Source: Acidovorax sp. NCPPB 4044 (lineage in GTDB: Bacteria; Pseudomonadota; Gammaproteobacteria; Burkholderiales; Burkholderiaceae_C). From it: 64,000 bases of DNA. Position numbers and translations under genes: made by a program. The stretch is taken from NCBI RefSeq assembly GCF_028069655.1, contig NZ_JAMCOS010000001.1, forward strand, positions 4,866,001 through 4,930,000. Reading direction: 5' to 3'. Positions 34,837 through 43,418 of this stretch are shown piece after piece. A model generated the notes under the pieces. That model did not search any database, was not told where the DNA came from, and saw only the letters and a program-made list of their open reading frames with translations. How positions within the stretch are numbered: position 1 is the stretch's first letter; every line of letters begins with the position of its first letter.

Positions 34837-35361
34837 ATGAAAGACTTCGACCTGCTGGATCCGCGCGGCGCACCCCCCGCCCTGCGGCGAGGCGGCGGCG
34901 GTGGCCGCGTGTTCGGCCATGGCGGCCTGCGCCTCGTGCTGCTGCGCCTCATCGCCGACAAGCCGCGCCACGGCTACGAACTCATCAAGGCCATCGAGGA
35001 GCGCCTGGGCGGCAGCTACAGCCCCAGCCCGGGCGTGATCTACCCCACGCTCACGCTGCTGGAAGAGATGGGCCACGTCACCGTCAGTACGGAAAGCGGT
35101 GGCCGCAAGCTGCACACCGTCACCGCCGAAGGGCGGGAGCATCTGCAGGCGCACCAGGGCGAGGTGGACGCACTGCTCGCGCGCATGGCCGAAGGCGGGC
35201 CCGGGCGCGGCGGGTCGCGCCCGGCGCCGGTCGAGCGTGCCGTGCACAACCTGCGCCACGCCCTGCACATGCGCCTGGCCGGCGCGCCGCTGGACACCGA
35301 GCAGATCCACGCCATCGCCGACGTGCTGGACGAGGCCGCGCGCCGCATCGAGCGGCTCTGA
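34837..35361 (+). CDS. PadR-family regulator (YqjI-like)
   Basis: A 174-residue PadR protein. The winged-helix region RVFGHGGLRLVLLRLI, PRHGYELIKAIEERL and SPSPGVIYPTLTLLEEMG closely follows E. coli YqjI. YqjI is a nickel-responsive repressor of the adjacent siderophore-interacting reductase gene, and the same reductase family lies immediately downstream here. The His/Cys-rich N-terminal metal tail of YqjI is replaced by a short Gly/Arg-rich lead with one His, so the signal may differ. The operator overlaps its leader, so autorepression is expected. Confidence 0.9.
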   Translation: MKDFDLLDPRGAPPALRRGGGGGRVFGHGGLRLVLLRLIADKPRHGYELIKAIEERLGGSYSPSPGVIYPTLTLLEEMGHVTVSTESGGRKLHTVTAEGREHLQAHQGEVDALLARMAEGGPGRGGSRPAPVERAVHNLRHALHMRLAGAPLDTEQIHAIADVLDEAARRIERL

Positions 35362-35513
35362 GCCCGGCCGCCCGCCTGACCGCCATTCCACACGAGCGCG
35401 CCACCCGAGCGCGCCGCACCGTTCTCCAACGCCCCCAACGCCCCCGATTGCCGCCGCGCCCCTCCCTGGCGCCCACTTCGCCGGCCCTGCCGGCAGAAAG
35501 CCCCTCTCTTCCC

Positions 35514-36371
35514 ATGACCTCCCATCCTTCTTCCGCCACCCCCCAACCCTCGCCCGAACAGCTCGAAGCCCGCGCGCCGCAGCGCGTGCGCCACGAACTG
35601 CGCCTGCGCACCCTCACCGTGCAGCGCGCCGAGCGCATCACCCCGCATTGCGTGCGCGTCACGCTTGCGGGCGACGACCTCGTCGGCTTCCACAGCCCCG
35701 GCTTCGACGACCACGTGAAGCTGCTGCTGCCCGATCCGGCCACCGGCGAGTTGGTGCTGCCCTCGTTCGGCGCGCAGGGCGCGGCGCCGGCCCCGGACGC
35801 GCCGCGGCCCACCATGCGCGACTACACGCCGCGCCACCACGATGCGCAGGCCGGCACGCTCGCCATCGACTTCGCCGTGCACGATGCCGGCCCCGCCACC
35901 GCCTGGGCGCTGCAGGCGGCGCCCGGCCAGCGCATCGGCATCGGCGGGCCGCGCGGCTCGCTGCTGGTGCCGCTCGCCTTCGACGGCTACGTGCTGATCG
36001 GCGACGACACGGCCTTGCCGGCCATCGCCCGCCGCCTCGCGGAATTGCCCGCAGACGCCCCCGTCCTGGTGCTCGTCGAGGTGGACGGCCCGGCCGACGA
36101 ACAGGTGCTGTCCACGCAGGCCGCTGCCCGCATCCACTGGGTGCACCGCGCGGGCGCCCCCGCGGGCGAAGGCTCCGGCCTGCTGGACGCCCTGCGCACC
36201 CTGGCCCTGCCGGCCGGCGACGTCCATGCCTGGGTGGGCTGCGAAACCGCCGTCGCCAAGGCGCTGCGCGCGCACCTCGTGGGCGAGCGCGGCGTGTACC
36301 CGAAGTGGGTCAAGGCCGCGGGCTACTGGCGCCGGGGCAGCGCCGACACGCACGAAACGATCGAGGATTGA
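35514..36371 (+). CDS. siderophore-interacting protein (YqjH/ViuB-type ferric reductase)
   Basis: A 285-residue flavin-dependent reductase that releases iron from ferric siderophores in the cytoplasm. The FAD-binding part shows HCVRVTLAGDDL, DDHVKLLLP and the family hallmark RDYTPRHHD. The NAD(P) half has GPRGSLL, LIGDDTALPAIARRL and the C-terminal YPKWVKAAGYWRRG. It follows the YqjI-like gene by 152 bases, the same pairing as in enterobacteria. The ATG at 35514 (MTSHPSS) is taken. Confidence 0.93.
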   Translation: MTSHPSSATPQPSPEQLEARAPQRVRHELRLRTLTVQRAERITPHCVRVTLAGDDLVGFHSPGFDDHVKLLLPDPATGELVLPSFGAQGAAPAPDAPRPTMRDYTPRHHDAQAGTLAIDFAVHDAGPATAWALQAAPGQRIGIGGPRGSLLVPLAFDGYVLIGDDTALPAIARRLAELPADAPVLVLVEVDGPADEQVLSTQAAARIHWVHRAGAPAGEGSGLLDALRTLALPAGDVHAWVGCETAVAKALRAHLVGERGVYPKWVKAAGYWRRGSADTHETIED

Positions 36372-36535
36372 GGATCCGCATCCCCTGGATGCTGGCTTCG
36401 GCTGCACGGTTGCCGCTGGAGCGCGTTGCCTCGGGCCCAGGGCGTGGACCGGCCGGCACCCCGGTTCTCCGGGATACCGGCGCATAGCGTGCAACGGATG
36501 GCGGTCCGTAGCGCCTGGAGAGGCACGCTCCGCAC

Positions 36536-37428
36536 TCAGACCAGCATCGACTGCTGCGCGAAGATGCCCGCCATCGCGCCTTGCGATGAGGCCAAGGTGA
36601 CCGAGTGCATGGCGGGGTTGGCAAGATCGCCCGCGGCGTAGATGCCGGGCATGCTGGTTTCGCGGCGCTCGTCGACCTGGAGGGCGATGCCCGAGGGGGT
36701 GTCGACCGTGGCAAGGCCCAGCGCTTCATGCAGGCGCGCGGACGGCTGGTTGCGTGGATGCGCGAACAGGATGTCGACCGCAACAGGGGCGCCGGCGTCG
36801 AGCTTGACGGTGGTGCGATGGCCCTCGCCATGGTCGATTGCGGTGATCCGTCCATCGACCACCGGGATGCCGCGGCGCGCCAGATCGGCCCGGATGTCGG
36901 GCGCAATGTCGTGGCCATGGGCGAAGACGGTCAGTGTGTCGGTCCAGTCGTGGTAGAGCCTCACGTGGTTGTGCGAGGGCGGGCCGGACCAGATGAGGCC
37001 CCAATGCCGGCCGGCGACTTCAAATCCGTCGCAATAGGGGCAGGGCACGATGGACGTACCCCAGCCCTTGGCAAAGCCAGGAACCTCGGGCATCTGGTCG
37101 GCGACGCCGTAGCTCAGGATCACGCGGCGCGCCCGGAGGGTTTCACCCTCGCCCGTGAGGATGGAGAAATCGTCGATGGCGCCGGAGACGCTCTCGGCCC
37201 GGGCAGTCACCAGTTGGACCGTGGGGTAGCGCGCAAGCTGCTGCCGCGCCTCGGCCAGGATGTCCAGCGGCCGCTTGTGGTCGTGGCCCAGCAGGCCGTG
37301 CGAGTGGCCTGCGAAGCGATTGCGCGGCAGGCCGGTATCGAGGACGGTGACCCTGCGGCGGGCCGGCCGAGTTGCAAGGCGGCGGCGAGGCCGGCAAAGC
37401 TGCCGCCGATGATGATGGCGTCATCCAT
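36536..37428 (-). pseudogene. thioredoxin-reductase-like FAD oxidoreductase, frameshifted
   Basis: The gene starts with ATG at 37428 behind AGGAG and encodes the FAD motif IIIGGSFAGLAAALQLG. Within 37355-37370 (a GGCCGGCCCGCC run) one base is missing: the frame must shift to continue as RRVTVLDTGLPRN, GHSHGLLGHDH and then through to the stop at 36536. The second part includes the redox-active CPYCDGFEV and the C-terminal GIYAAGDLANP. Joined, it would be about 298 residues, the normal length for this TrxR-like family. Either the gene is recently broken or the base was lost in sequencing. It faces a TetR gene across an operator. Confidence 0.85.
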
Positions 37429-37591
37429 GGTGATGAACTCCTGGTGGTGGATGGAGGGGATTGCGCGCCAAGACGATCCACACCGTGCCGATGTCCGGCA
37501 TGCGCTCGCCCATCACGGGCGCGGCTGCTTCGATCGCGAGCCGTCCGAACCCGGGAGCCTGGGCAATCCAGTCCATCTTCGGTTGCGGCAT
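37421..37591 (-). CDS. small hypothetical protein overlapping the oxidoreductase start
   Basis: A 56-codon frame (MPQPKMDWIAQAPGFG onward) whose TGA lies inside the ATGGATGA of the oxidoreductase start, so the two could be translationally coupled. Its leader carries the TetR operator. Family unknown; only a weak GAG ribosome site. It may be a small gene of the TetR regulon or the remnant of a larger one. Confidence 0.35.
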   Translation of the reverse strand: MPQPKMDWIAQAPGFGRLAIEAAAPVMGERMPDIGTVWIVLARNPLHPPPGVHHHG

Positions 37592-37613
37592 GGTGCTGCT
37601 CGGGTCGGCGATG

Positions 37614-37675
37614 TTTATCGTACTTGCGAGTCCATTAATGTGCGTGCGATATAGTGGACTGTCAAGTACGATAAA
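37614..37675. promoter_or_regulatory. TetR operator with 21-bp inverted arms
   Basis: TTTATCGTACTTGCGAGTCCA (37614-37634) and TGGACTGTCAAGTACGATAAA (37655-37675) are inverted copies with two mismatches; the outer 13 bases are perfect. They flank about 20 bases holding the promoter region between the oxidoreductase side and the TetR gene, and end seven bases from the TetR ATG. Confidence 0.85.
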
Positions 37676-37682
37676 TATTCCC

Positions 37683-38324
37683 ATGGCCCGCTCCCCCATC
37701 CCCGATTCCAAGCCCCCCCGCGGGCGGCCGCGCGATCCCGAGCGCGGCAGGCGCATCCTGGACGCGGCGCAAAAGCACTTCAACGAGCATGGCTTGGAGC
37801 GTGCCAGCGTGGATGCCATCGCTGCGGACGCCGGGGTGTCCAAGATGACCGTGTACAGCAACTTCGGCTCGAAGGAAGGGCTGTTCCATGCCGTCGTGCG
37901 CGACAAGACGGTGGCGGTGATGGCGGGAGTGTCGGACGCGGGGGCGTTGGATCCCCACCACCCCGAGCAGGCGCTTCTCGCGATCGGTGCCCGGTTTCTC
38001 GCACTGTCGCGCGGGGAGGACGCCTTGGGCGCCTTGCGTTCCGTCTACGGCGTCGCAGGGGCGCAGCCGGATGTGTGCCGTGGGCTCTACCAGGAAGGCC
38101 CGGAGCGTGTGAACGGCGAGCTGGCCGCCTACCTGCGCCTTGCCGACGCGGCAGGCACGCTGAAGGTGCGCAAGCCGCTGCAGGCCGCGGATCTGTTCCT
38201 GTCGATGTTCATGGGCTCCGGGCACATGCGCGGACTGCTGAAGCTCGATATGCCGGATTCCCGGGAGAACAAGGCCTTGCTGCGCGAGGCCGTACGGGTG
38301 TTCATGGCGGCTTACGGCGCCTAG
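37683..38324 (+). CDS. TetR-family transcriptional regulator
   Basis: A 213-residue TetR repressor. The DNA-binding domain reads GRPRDPERGRRILDAA, FNEHGLERASVDAIAADAGVSKMTVYSNFGSKEGLF. The C-terminal domain (LSRGEDALGALRSVYG, FLSMFMGSGHMRGLLKL) resembles the AefR-like group. The ATG at 37683 directly follows the operator; longer frames run through it. It should repress itself and the divergent oxidoreductase, whose reading frame is broken. Confidence 0.92.
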   Translation: MARSPIPDSKPPRGRPRDPERGRRILDAAQKHFNEHGLERASVDAIAADAGVSKMTVYSNFGSKEGLFHAVVRDKTVAVMAGVSDAGALDPHHPEQALLAIGARFLALSRGEDALGALRSVYGVAGAQPDVCRGLYQEGPERVNGELAAYLRLADAAGTLKVRKPLQAADLFLSMFMGSGHMRGLLKLDMPDSRENKALLREAVRVFMAAYGA

Positions 38325-38372
38325 GCGCTGCAGCTCCGGCGGCGTCGGAAGTGCGGTTGCACCCGCCGTCGT

Positions 38373-39311
38373 TCAGGGCATGGCCATGGCGGCCGCCAGG
38401 TGGTCGATCCATGCGCGCACGCGCGCCGGCAAGAAGCGGTTGGGTGGGTACAGCAGCCACGCCGTGCCTGAGTAGTCCGTGGTGTGGCGCCAGCCGGGCA
38501 GCACGCGCACCAGCGTGCCTGCCTCCAGCGCGGCACGGGCCGTGAAGCCGGGCAGGCTGGCGATGCCCAGGTGCGCCAGGGCCGCCTCGCGCCGCATCTC
38601 GCTGTGGTTGGCCACGTAGCGGCCGCGCACGGCGACCGTGGTGGCCGCTTCGGCCGCACCGCTTGCAGCCCCGGCCCGGACGAAGCGCCAGTGCCGGTCG
38701 CGCTCGTCTTCGCCCAGCGGGATGCAGTCGTGCTGCGCCAGGTCGCGCGGGTGCTCCGGCGTGCCGCGCTGCGCCAGGTAGGCGGGGCTCGCGCAGACCA
38801 GGTGCTCCACGGCCTCCAGCGTCCGGCCCGCGAGGCCGGGCGGGGGCGTGTCGGTGATGCGCAGGGCCAGATCGATGTCTTCCGCGAACAGGTCCACCGT
38901 GCGGTCGGTGACCACCAGCTGCAGGTCCACCTGCGGGTGCGCGGCCAGGAAGGACGGCACCAGCGCGTGGATGCGCTGGCGGCCATAGGCCTTGGCCACG
39001 CTCATGCGCACGAGGCCGCGCGGCGTGCCGGCCGCCGCATCGCCCGCCAGCGACAGCACCTCGCGCGCGGCGCTCTCGAGCTGTTCGCAGCGCGCGTAGG
39101 CGGCCCGCCCCGCCTCGGTCAACCGCAGCTGGCGGGTCGTGCGCTCCAGGAGCCGCACGCGCAGCACGCTCTCCAGCCGCGCCACCTGCCGGCTCACGGC
39201 CGAGGGTGTGAGCCCCAGCCCGCGCGCCGCGGCCGAGAAGCTGCCGGCCGCCACCACGCGCGCGAAAACGGCCATGTCGGGCAGGCTGTCGAGGGCTTCA
39301 TTCGTGCGCAT
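38373..39311 (-). CDS. LysR-family regulator divergent from an EamA transporter
   Basis: A 312-residue LysR protein: [35 protein letters not shown] is the winged helix, followed by a standard effector domain (LVRMSVAKAYGRQ, DLALRITDTPPPGLAGR, CIPLGEDERDRHW). This LysR group often controls an adjacent exporter or dehydrogenase. It diverges from the EamA gene over 65 bases. Confidence 0.9.
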   Translation of the reverse strand: MRTNEALDSLPDMAVFARVVAAGSFSAAARGLGLTPSAVSRQVARLESVLRVRLLERTTRQLRLTEAGRAAYARCEQLESAAREVLSLAGDAAAGTPRGLVRMSVAKAYGRQRIHALVPSFLAAHPQVDLQLVVTDRTVDLFAEDIDLALRITDTPPPGLAGRTLEAVEHLVCASPAYLAQRGTPEHPRDLAQHDCIPLGEDERDRHWRFVRAGAASGAAEAATTVAVRGRYVANHSEMRREAALAHLGIASLPGFTARAALEAGTLVRVLPGWRHTTDYSGTAWLLYPPNRFLPARVRAWIDHLAAAMAMP

Positions 39312-39376
39312 GCGGAACAGAACTTGTGCTGGAGCGATCGATTATCGCCAGCCCGGCGCAAATCTACGATGCGCCG

Positions 39377-40291
39377 ATGACCGCAGCCACGCCCGCCTTC
39401 ACGCCGCCAAGTCCCTCCACGCAACGGTGGGTGCGCGCATCCGACGCGGCGCTGCTGCTCGTCGCCATCGTCTGGGGCACCAGCTACGGCGTGGCGAAGG
39501 GCGCGCTGGCGTTCTACCCGGTGCTGGGCTTCCTGGCCGTGCGCTTCCTGCTCACCGCCGTGCTGCTCGCGCCGGCCTGCCTGCGCGCCAACCGCGCGCA
39601 GTGGCGGGATGCGCTGCGCGCGGGGCTGCCGCTCGGCGCGCTGCTGATGGCGATCTTCCTGTGCGAGACCTACGGCGTGGCGCACACGCAGGCCAGCCAT
39701 GCCGCCTTCCTCATCAGCCTGTGCGTGGTCTTCACGCCCTTCGCGGAATGGTGGCTGCTGGGCCGCCGGCCGGCCGCGGCGATGCTGGCCTGCGCGGCCG
39801 TCTCACTGGCCGGCGCCGCACTGCTCGCGGGCGGCCCCCAGGTGCGCTGGGGCTGGGGCGACGCGCTGGTGCTGGCGGCGGCCGTGCTCCGCGCCATCAC
39901 GGCGTGCACCACCAGCCGCCTGCTGCGCCGCCATGCCGAGGCGCCCGTGCTGCTGCTCACGGCCGTGCAGTCCGCCGTGGTCGGGGCCGGCTGCCTGCTG
40001 CTGGCCGTGGCGCTGCCCGGCGGCCTGCCCGCGCTGCCGCCGCAGGGCGCTTTCTGGTGGGCCTGCCTGTACCTCGTGCTGGGCTGCACCGTGTTCGCCT
40101 TCGTGGCGCAGAACTGGGCGCTGCGCCGCAGCGCGCCCAGCCGCGTGGGCCTGCTGATGGGCACCGAGCCCGTCTGGGGCGCGCTGTTCGCGGCGGTGTG
40201 GCTGGGCGAGCGGCTTTCGCCGGCCGGCTGGCTGGGCGGCGCCCTCATCGTGGGCGCGGCGTTCTGGACGCTCCGCCGCGGCCGGGCTTGA
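39377..40291 (+). CDS. EamA-family (DMT) transporter
   Basis: A 304-residue inner-membrane protein with ten hydrophobic helices in two EamA repeats (about 20-150 and 160-300), including IVWGTSYGVAKGAL and ALRRSAPSRVGLLMGTEPVWGALFAA. Family members export amino acids and small metabolites; the substrate is unknown. The ATG at 39377 gives MTAATPAFTP. A DUF2127 gene follows after 15 bases. Confidence 0.9.
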   Translation: MTAATPAFTPPSPSTQRWVRASDAALLLVAIVWGTSYGVAKGALAFYPVLGFLAVRFLLTAVLLAPACLRANRAQWRDALRAGLPLGALLMAIFLCETYGVAHTQASHAAFLISLCVVFTPFAEWWLLGRRPAAAMLACAAVSLAGAALLAGGPQVRWGWGDALVLAAAVLRAITACTTSRLLRRHAEAPVLLLTAVQSAVVGAGCLLLAVALPGGLPALPPQGAFWWACLYLVLGCTVFAFVAQNWALRRSAPSRVGLLMGTEPVWGALFAAVWLGERLSPAGWLGGALIVGAAFWTLRRGRA

Positions 40292-40306
40292 CGCACACTG
40301 GCGCCC

Positions 40307-40843
40307 ATGGCCGCCGGAACGTCCTCTCCCCCTTCGCACCTGTCCCCCCGACCCGTGCCCCCCGCGCATGCCGATGCCGCGCTGCGCGCGATCGCCGGCT
40401 TCGAGGCTGCCAAAGGCGCCATCGCGCTGCTGGCGGGCGCGGGGCTGCTCAGCGTGCTGCACCGCAATCTGCACCAGCTCGCGGTGGCGCTCATCGGCCA
40501 CGTGGGGCTGAGCCCGGGCGAGCGCTATCCGGCGCTGCTGCTGTCGCAGGTGGACCTGTGGGCGCACGAGGACCTGCGCCTGCTGGTGGTGGCGGTGGGG
40601 GCGTATGCGGCGCTGCGCTTCACGGAGGCCTGGGGCCTGTGGCGCGGGCGTGTCTGGGGCGAGTGGCTGGGCGCGCTCTCCGGTGGGCTCTACATTCCGT
40701 TCGAGCTGTGGCACTGGTGGCACCACCCGACCTGGCTGGCGAGCGTCGTGGTGCTCTTCAACGCGGGGGTGGTGGCCTACCTGGGCTGGCGCCTGCACAC
40801 GCGGCCGGCGCAGGCCCGCACAGGGGAGCGGTCACAGCCCTGA
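40307..40843 (+). CDS. DUF2127 membrane protein
   Basis: A 178-residue protein with about four hydrophobic segments. The family pattern shows as AIAGFEAAKGAIALLAGAGL, the LRLLVVAVGAYAALRFTEAWGLWRGRVWGEWL block and IPFELWHWWHHP. Function unknown. It is 15 bases behind the EamA gene and probably cotranscribed. Confidence 0.85.
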   Translation: MAAGTSSPPSHLSPRPVPPAHADAALRAIAGFEAAKGAIALLAGAGLLSVLHRNLHQLAVALIGHVGLSPGERYPALLLSQVDLWAHEDLRLLVVAVGAYAALRFTEAWGLWRGRVWGEWLGALSGGLYIPFELWHWWHHPTWLASVVVLFNAGVVAYLGWRLHTRPAQARTGERSQP

Positions 40844-41057
40844 CACGCGGGGGCGGCACCGTGCCGGGCACTGATCGAGGCCGGCGGCCTGCTGCGCGCA
40901 CGCTGACCGCGGCCGGAGGCAACGGCCTACGCAGGCTGTTGCCTCCCGCAACGATCCGGCGCGGAGCTTGCGTCACAATCCCAGCCGTTCAGCTCGACAG
41001 GAGACAGCGGCCGGCCGCGGCCCATCCTGCCGGGCGTGTTTCGGGAGCCTTTCACCG

Positions 41058-43280
41058 TTGACCCGTCCGTCCGATCCGACCGCCGTGCCCACCGGGAATG
41101 GGGCGGCCTCCGCCCCGGAGGTTGCTCCAGCCGCCGACGCTGTCCCCGCGCTGCCCGCCGACCTGGCGCAGCGGCTGCGCGCGCTGGAAGAGCGCGAGGC
41201 ACACCTCCGCTTCGCCGCGATCGCGGGCCGGCTGGGCCTGTGGGAGCTGGACCTGGAGAGCTTCGAGCTGACCAGCTCCGAGGTGTGCCGGGAGAATTTC
41301 GGGCGCAGCGCCGACCAGGTGCTCACCTGGCGCGAGGTCACCGCCGCGGTGCACCGGGACGACGCGCCCCGCGTGCGCGCCATCTTCGACCAGTGCATCG
41401 CGCAGCGCCAGCTCTATGCCTGCGACCACCGCGTGGTGCACCCCGACGGCCGCGTGTGCTGGCTGCAGGTGCGCGCGCAGTTCCAGGGCGGCACGGGCGG
41501 GCGCAGCCTGCGCATCGCGGGCACCGCGCGCGACATCACCGAGCAGGTGCTCGCCGAGCGCCGCATGCAGGCGCTGCTGCAGCTCGACGACAGCTTCCGC
41601 ACGCTCGACGATCCCGCCGACATGGCCTACGCGGCCGCGCGCCTGCTGGGCGAGACGCTGGGCGTGGGGCGCGCGGGCTACGGCGAGATCGACGAGACCA
41701 CCACCGTCACCATCGTGCGCGACTGGACCTCGCTCGGCATGGGGTCGGCCGCCGGCCGGCACCATCTGCCGCACTACGGCCGCTTCTTCGAAGACCTGCT
41801 GCGCGGCGACATCGTGGTGGTGACCGATGTCTCCACCGATCCGCGCACGGCCAGCCACGTGCCCGCGCTGCGGGCGGTGCAGGCGGGCGCGCTGGTGAAC
41901 CTGCCGCTCATCGAGGACGGCCGGCTGGTGGCCATGCTGTTCCTCAACCACCCCCAGCCGCGCGAATGGTCGGCGGACGAGCTGGACCTGATCCGCAGCG
42001 TGGCGCACCGCACGCGCATGGCCGTGCAGCGGCGCGCGGCGGAGCGGCAGCTGCGCGCCTTCGCCGACACGCTCGAATCGAAGGTGCAGGAGCGCACGCG
42101 CGAACTCATGGCCGCCGAAGAGGCGCTGCTGCAGGCCCAGAAGATGGAGGCCGTGGGCCAGCTCACGGGCGGGCTGGCGCACGATTTCAACAACCTGCTG
42201 GCCGGCATCATGGCCAGCCTGGATCTGCTGCGGCTGCGGCTCTCCCAGGGGCGGCATGCCGACATGGAGCGCTCCATCGAGACGGCGCAGCGCTCGGCCA
42301 AGCGCGCGGCCGCGCTCACGCACCGGCTGCTGGCCTTCTCGCGGCGCCAGACGCTCGCGCCCAGCGTGGTCGATCTGAACCAGCTCGTCGCGGGCCTGCA
42401 GGACCTGGTGCAGCGCACCGTGGGCCCGGCCATCGCCGTGGTGTTCGACCCCACGCCCGGCCTCTGGATGGTGCGCGCCGACGCCGGGCAGATCGAGAAC
42501 TCGCTGCTCAACCTGTGCATCAATGCGCGCGATGCCATGCCGGCCGGCGGCACGCTGCGCATCGGCACGGCCAACCATGCGGCGGCCCCGGAGGCCGGCG
42601 ACCTGCCGCCCGGCCAATACGTCGCGCTGGCGGTGGCCGATACCGGCGCGGGCATGCCCGCGGAGGTGGCCGCGCGCGCCTTCGAGCCGTTCTTCACCAC
42701 CAAGCCGCTGGGCCAGGGCACGGGGCTGGGCCTGTCGATGGTGTACGGCTTCACCCGGCAGTCGGGCGGCGCGGCGCGCATCGCCTCGGTGCCGGGCGAA
42801 GGCACCGCGATCACGCTCTGGCTGCCGCGCCACGCGGACGCGGACACCGCCGAGCCCGCCCCGGACGGCGCGCTGCCGGGCACGCCGGGCACGCACGCGG
42901 TGCCCGCGCACCGCGAGGCGCCGACGGTGCTGCTGGTGGACGACGAGCCCGGCGTGCGCACCACCGTGGCCGAGGCGCTGCGCGAACAGGGCTACCGCGT
43001 GCTGGAAGCGGTGGACGGCCCCGAGGCGCTCGAAACGCTGCGCGCCGGCGGCCCGCTGGACCTGCTGCTCACCGACGTGGGCCTGCCCGGCGGCATGAAC
43101 GGCCGGCAGGTCGCCGATGCCGGCCGGGCCCTGCGCCCGGGGCTGCCGGTGCTCTTCATCACGGGCTACGCCGAGCAGGCCGTGATCGGCGACCGCGACC
43201 TGGACCCCGGCATGGGCGTGCTCACCAAGCCCTTCGACCTGGACGTGCTGGCCGCGCGGGTGGCGTCGGCGCTCGCCTGA
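41058..43280 (+). CDS. hybrid sensor histidine kinase (PAS-GAF-HisKA-HATPase-REC)
   Basis: About 740 residues, with no membrane segment. Order: a PAS domain (about 30-145; RLGLWELDLESFEL, VHPDGRVCWLQV), a GAF domain (about 165-310; LGVGRAGYGEID, LVNLPLIEDGRL), HisKA with the phospho-acceptor in GGLAHDFNNLLAG, HATPase (NARDAMPAGG, DTGAGMP, GTGLGLSMVYGF) and a receiver (LLVDDEPGV, phospho-Asp in LLTDVGLPGG). No ATG exists in frame before the PAS domain; the TTG at 41058 behind GGGAG is favoured over a TTG at 40968. It is a soluble sensor with no partner regulator nearby. Confidence 0.9.
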   Translation: MTRPSDPTAVPTGNGAASAPEVAPAADAVPALPADLAQRLRALEEREAHLRFAAIAGRLGLWELDLESFELTSSEVCRENFGRSADQVLTWREVTAAVHRDDAPRVRAIFDQCIAQRQLYACDHRVVHPDGRVCWLQVRAQFQGGTGGRSLRIAGTARDITEQVLAERRMQALLQLDDSFRTLDDPADMAYAAARLLGETLGVGRAGYGEIDETTTVTIVRDWTSLGMGSAAGRHHLPHYGRFFEDLLRGDIVVVTDVSTDPRTASHVPALRAVQAGALVNLPLIEDGRLVAMLFLNHPQPREWSADELDLIRSVAHRTRMAVQRRAAERQLRAFADTLESKVQERTRELMAAEEALLQAQKMEAVGQLTGGLAHDFNNLLAGIMASLDLLRLRLSQGRHADMERSIETAQRSAKRAAALTHRLLAFSRRQTLAPSVVDLNQLVAGLQDLVQRTVGPAIAVVFDPTPGLWMVRADAGQIENSLLNLCINARDAMPAGGTLRIGTANHAAAPEAGDLPPGQYVALAVADTGAGMPAEVAARAFEPFFTTKPLGQGTGLGLSMVYGFTRQSGGAARIASVPGEGTAITLWLPRHADADTAEPAPDGALPGTPGTHAVPAHREAPTVLLVDDEPGVRTTVAEALREQGYRVLEAVDGPEALETLRAGGPLDLLLTDVGLPGGMNGRQVADAGRALRPGLPVLFITGYAEQAVIGDRDLDPGMGVLTKPFDLDVLAARVASALA

Positions 43281-43418
43281 CGGCGGAGGCTCCGGTGCAG
43301 CGCGGCACCGCGGCGGCGCTGGCCGGCCGGCGGAAAACCGCACGCGGCGGCGGTCCGGGACCGGGTGGCACAATGCCCGGCGCCCTTTCCCCCCTCTTCC
43401 CGAAAGCACCGCCGCGCC

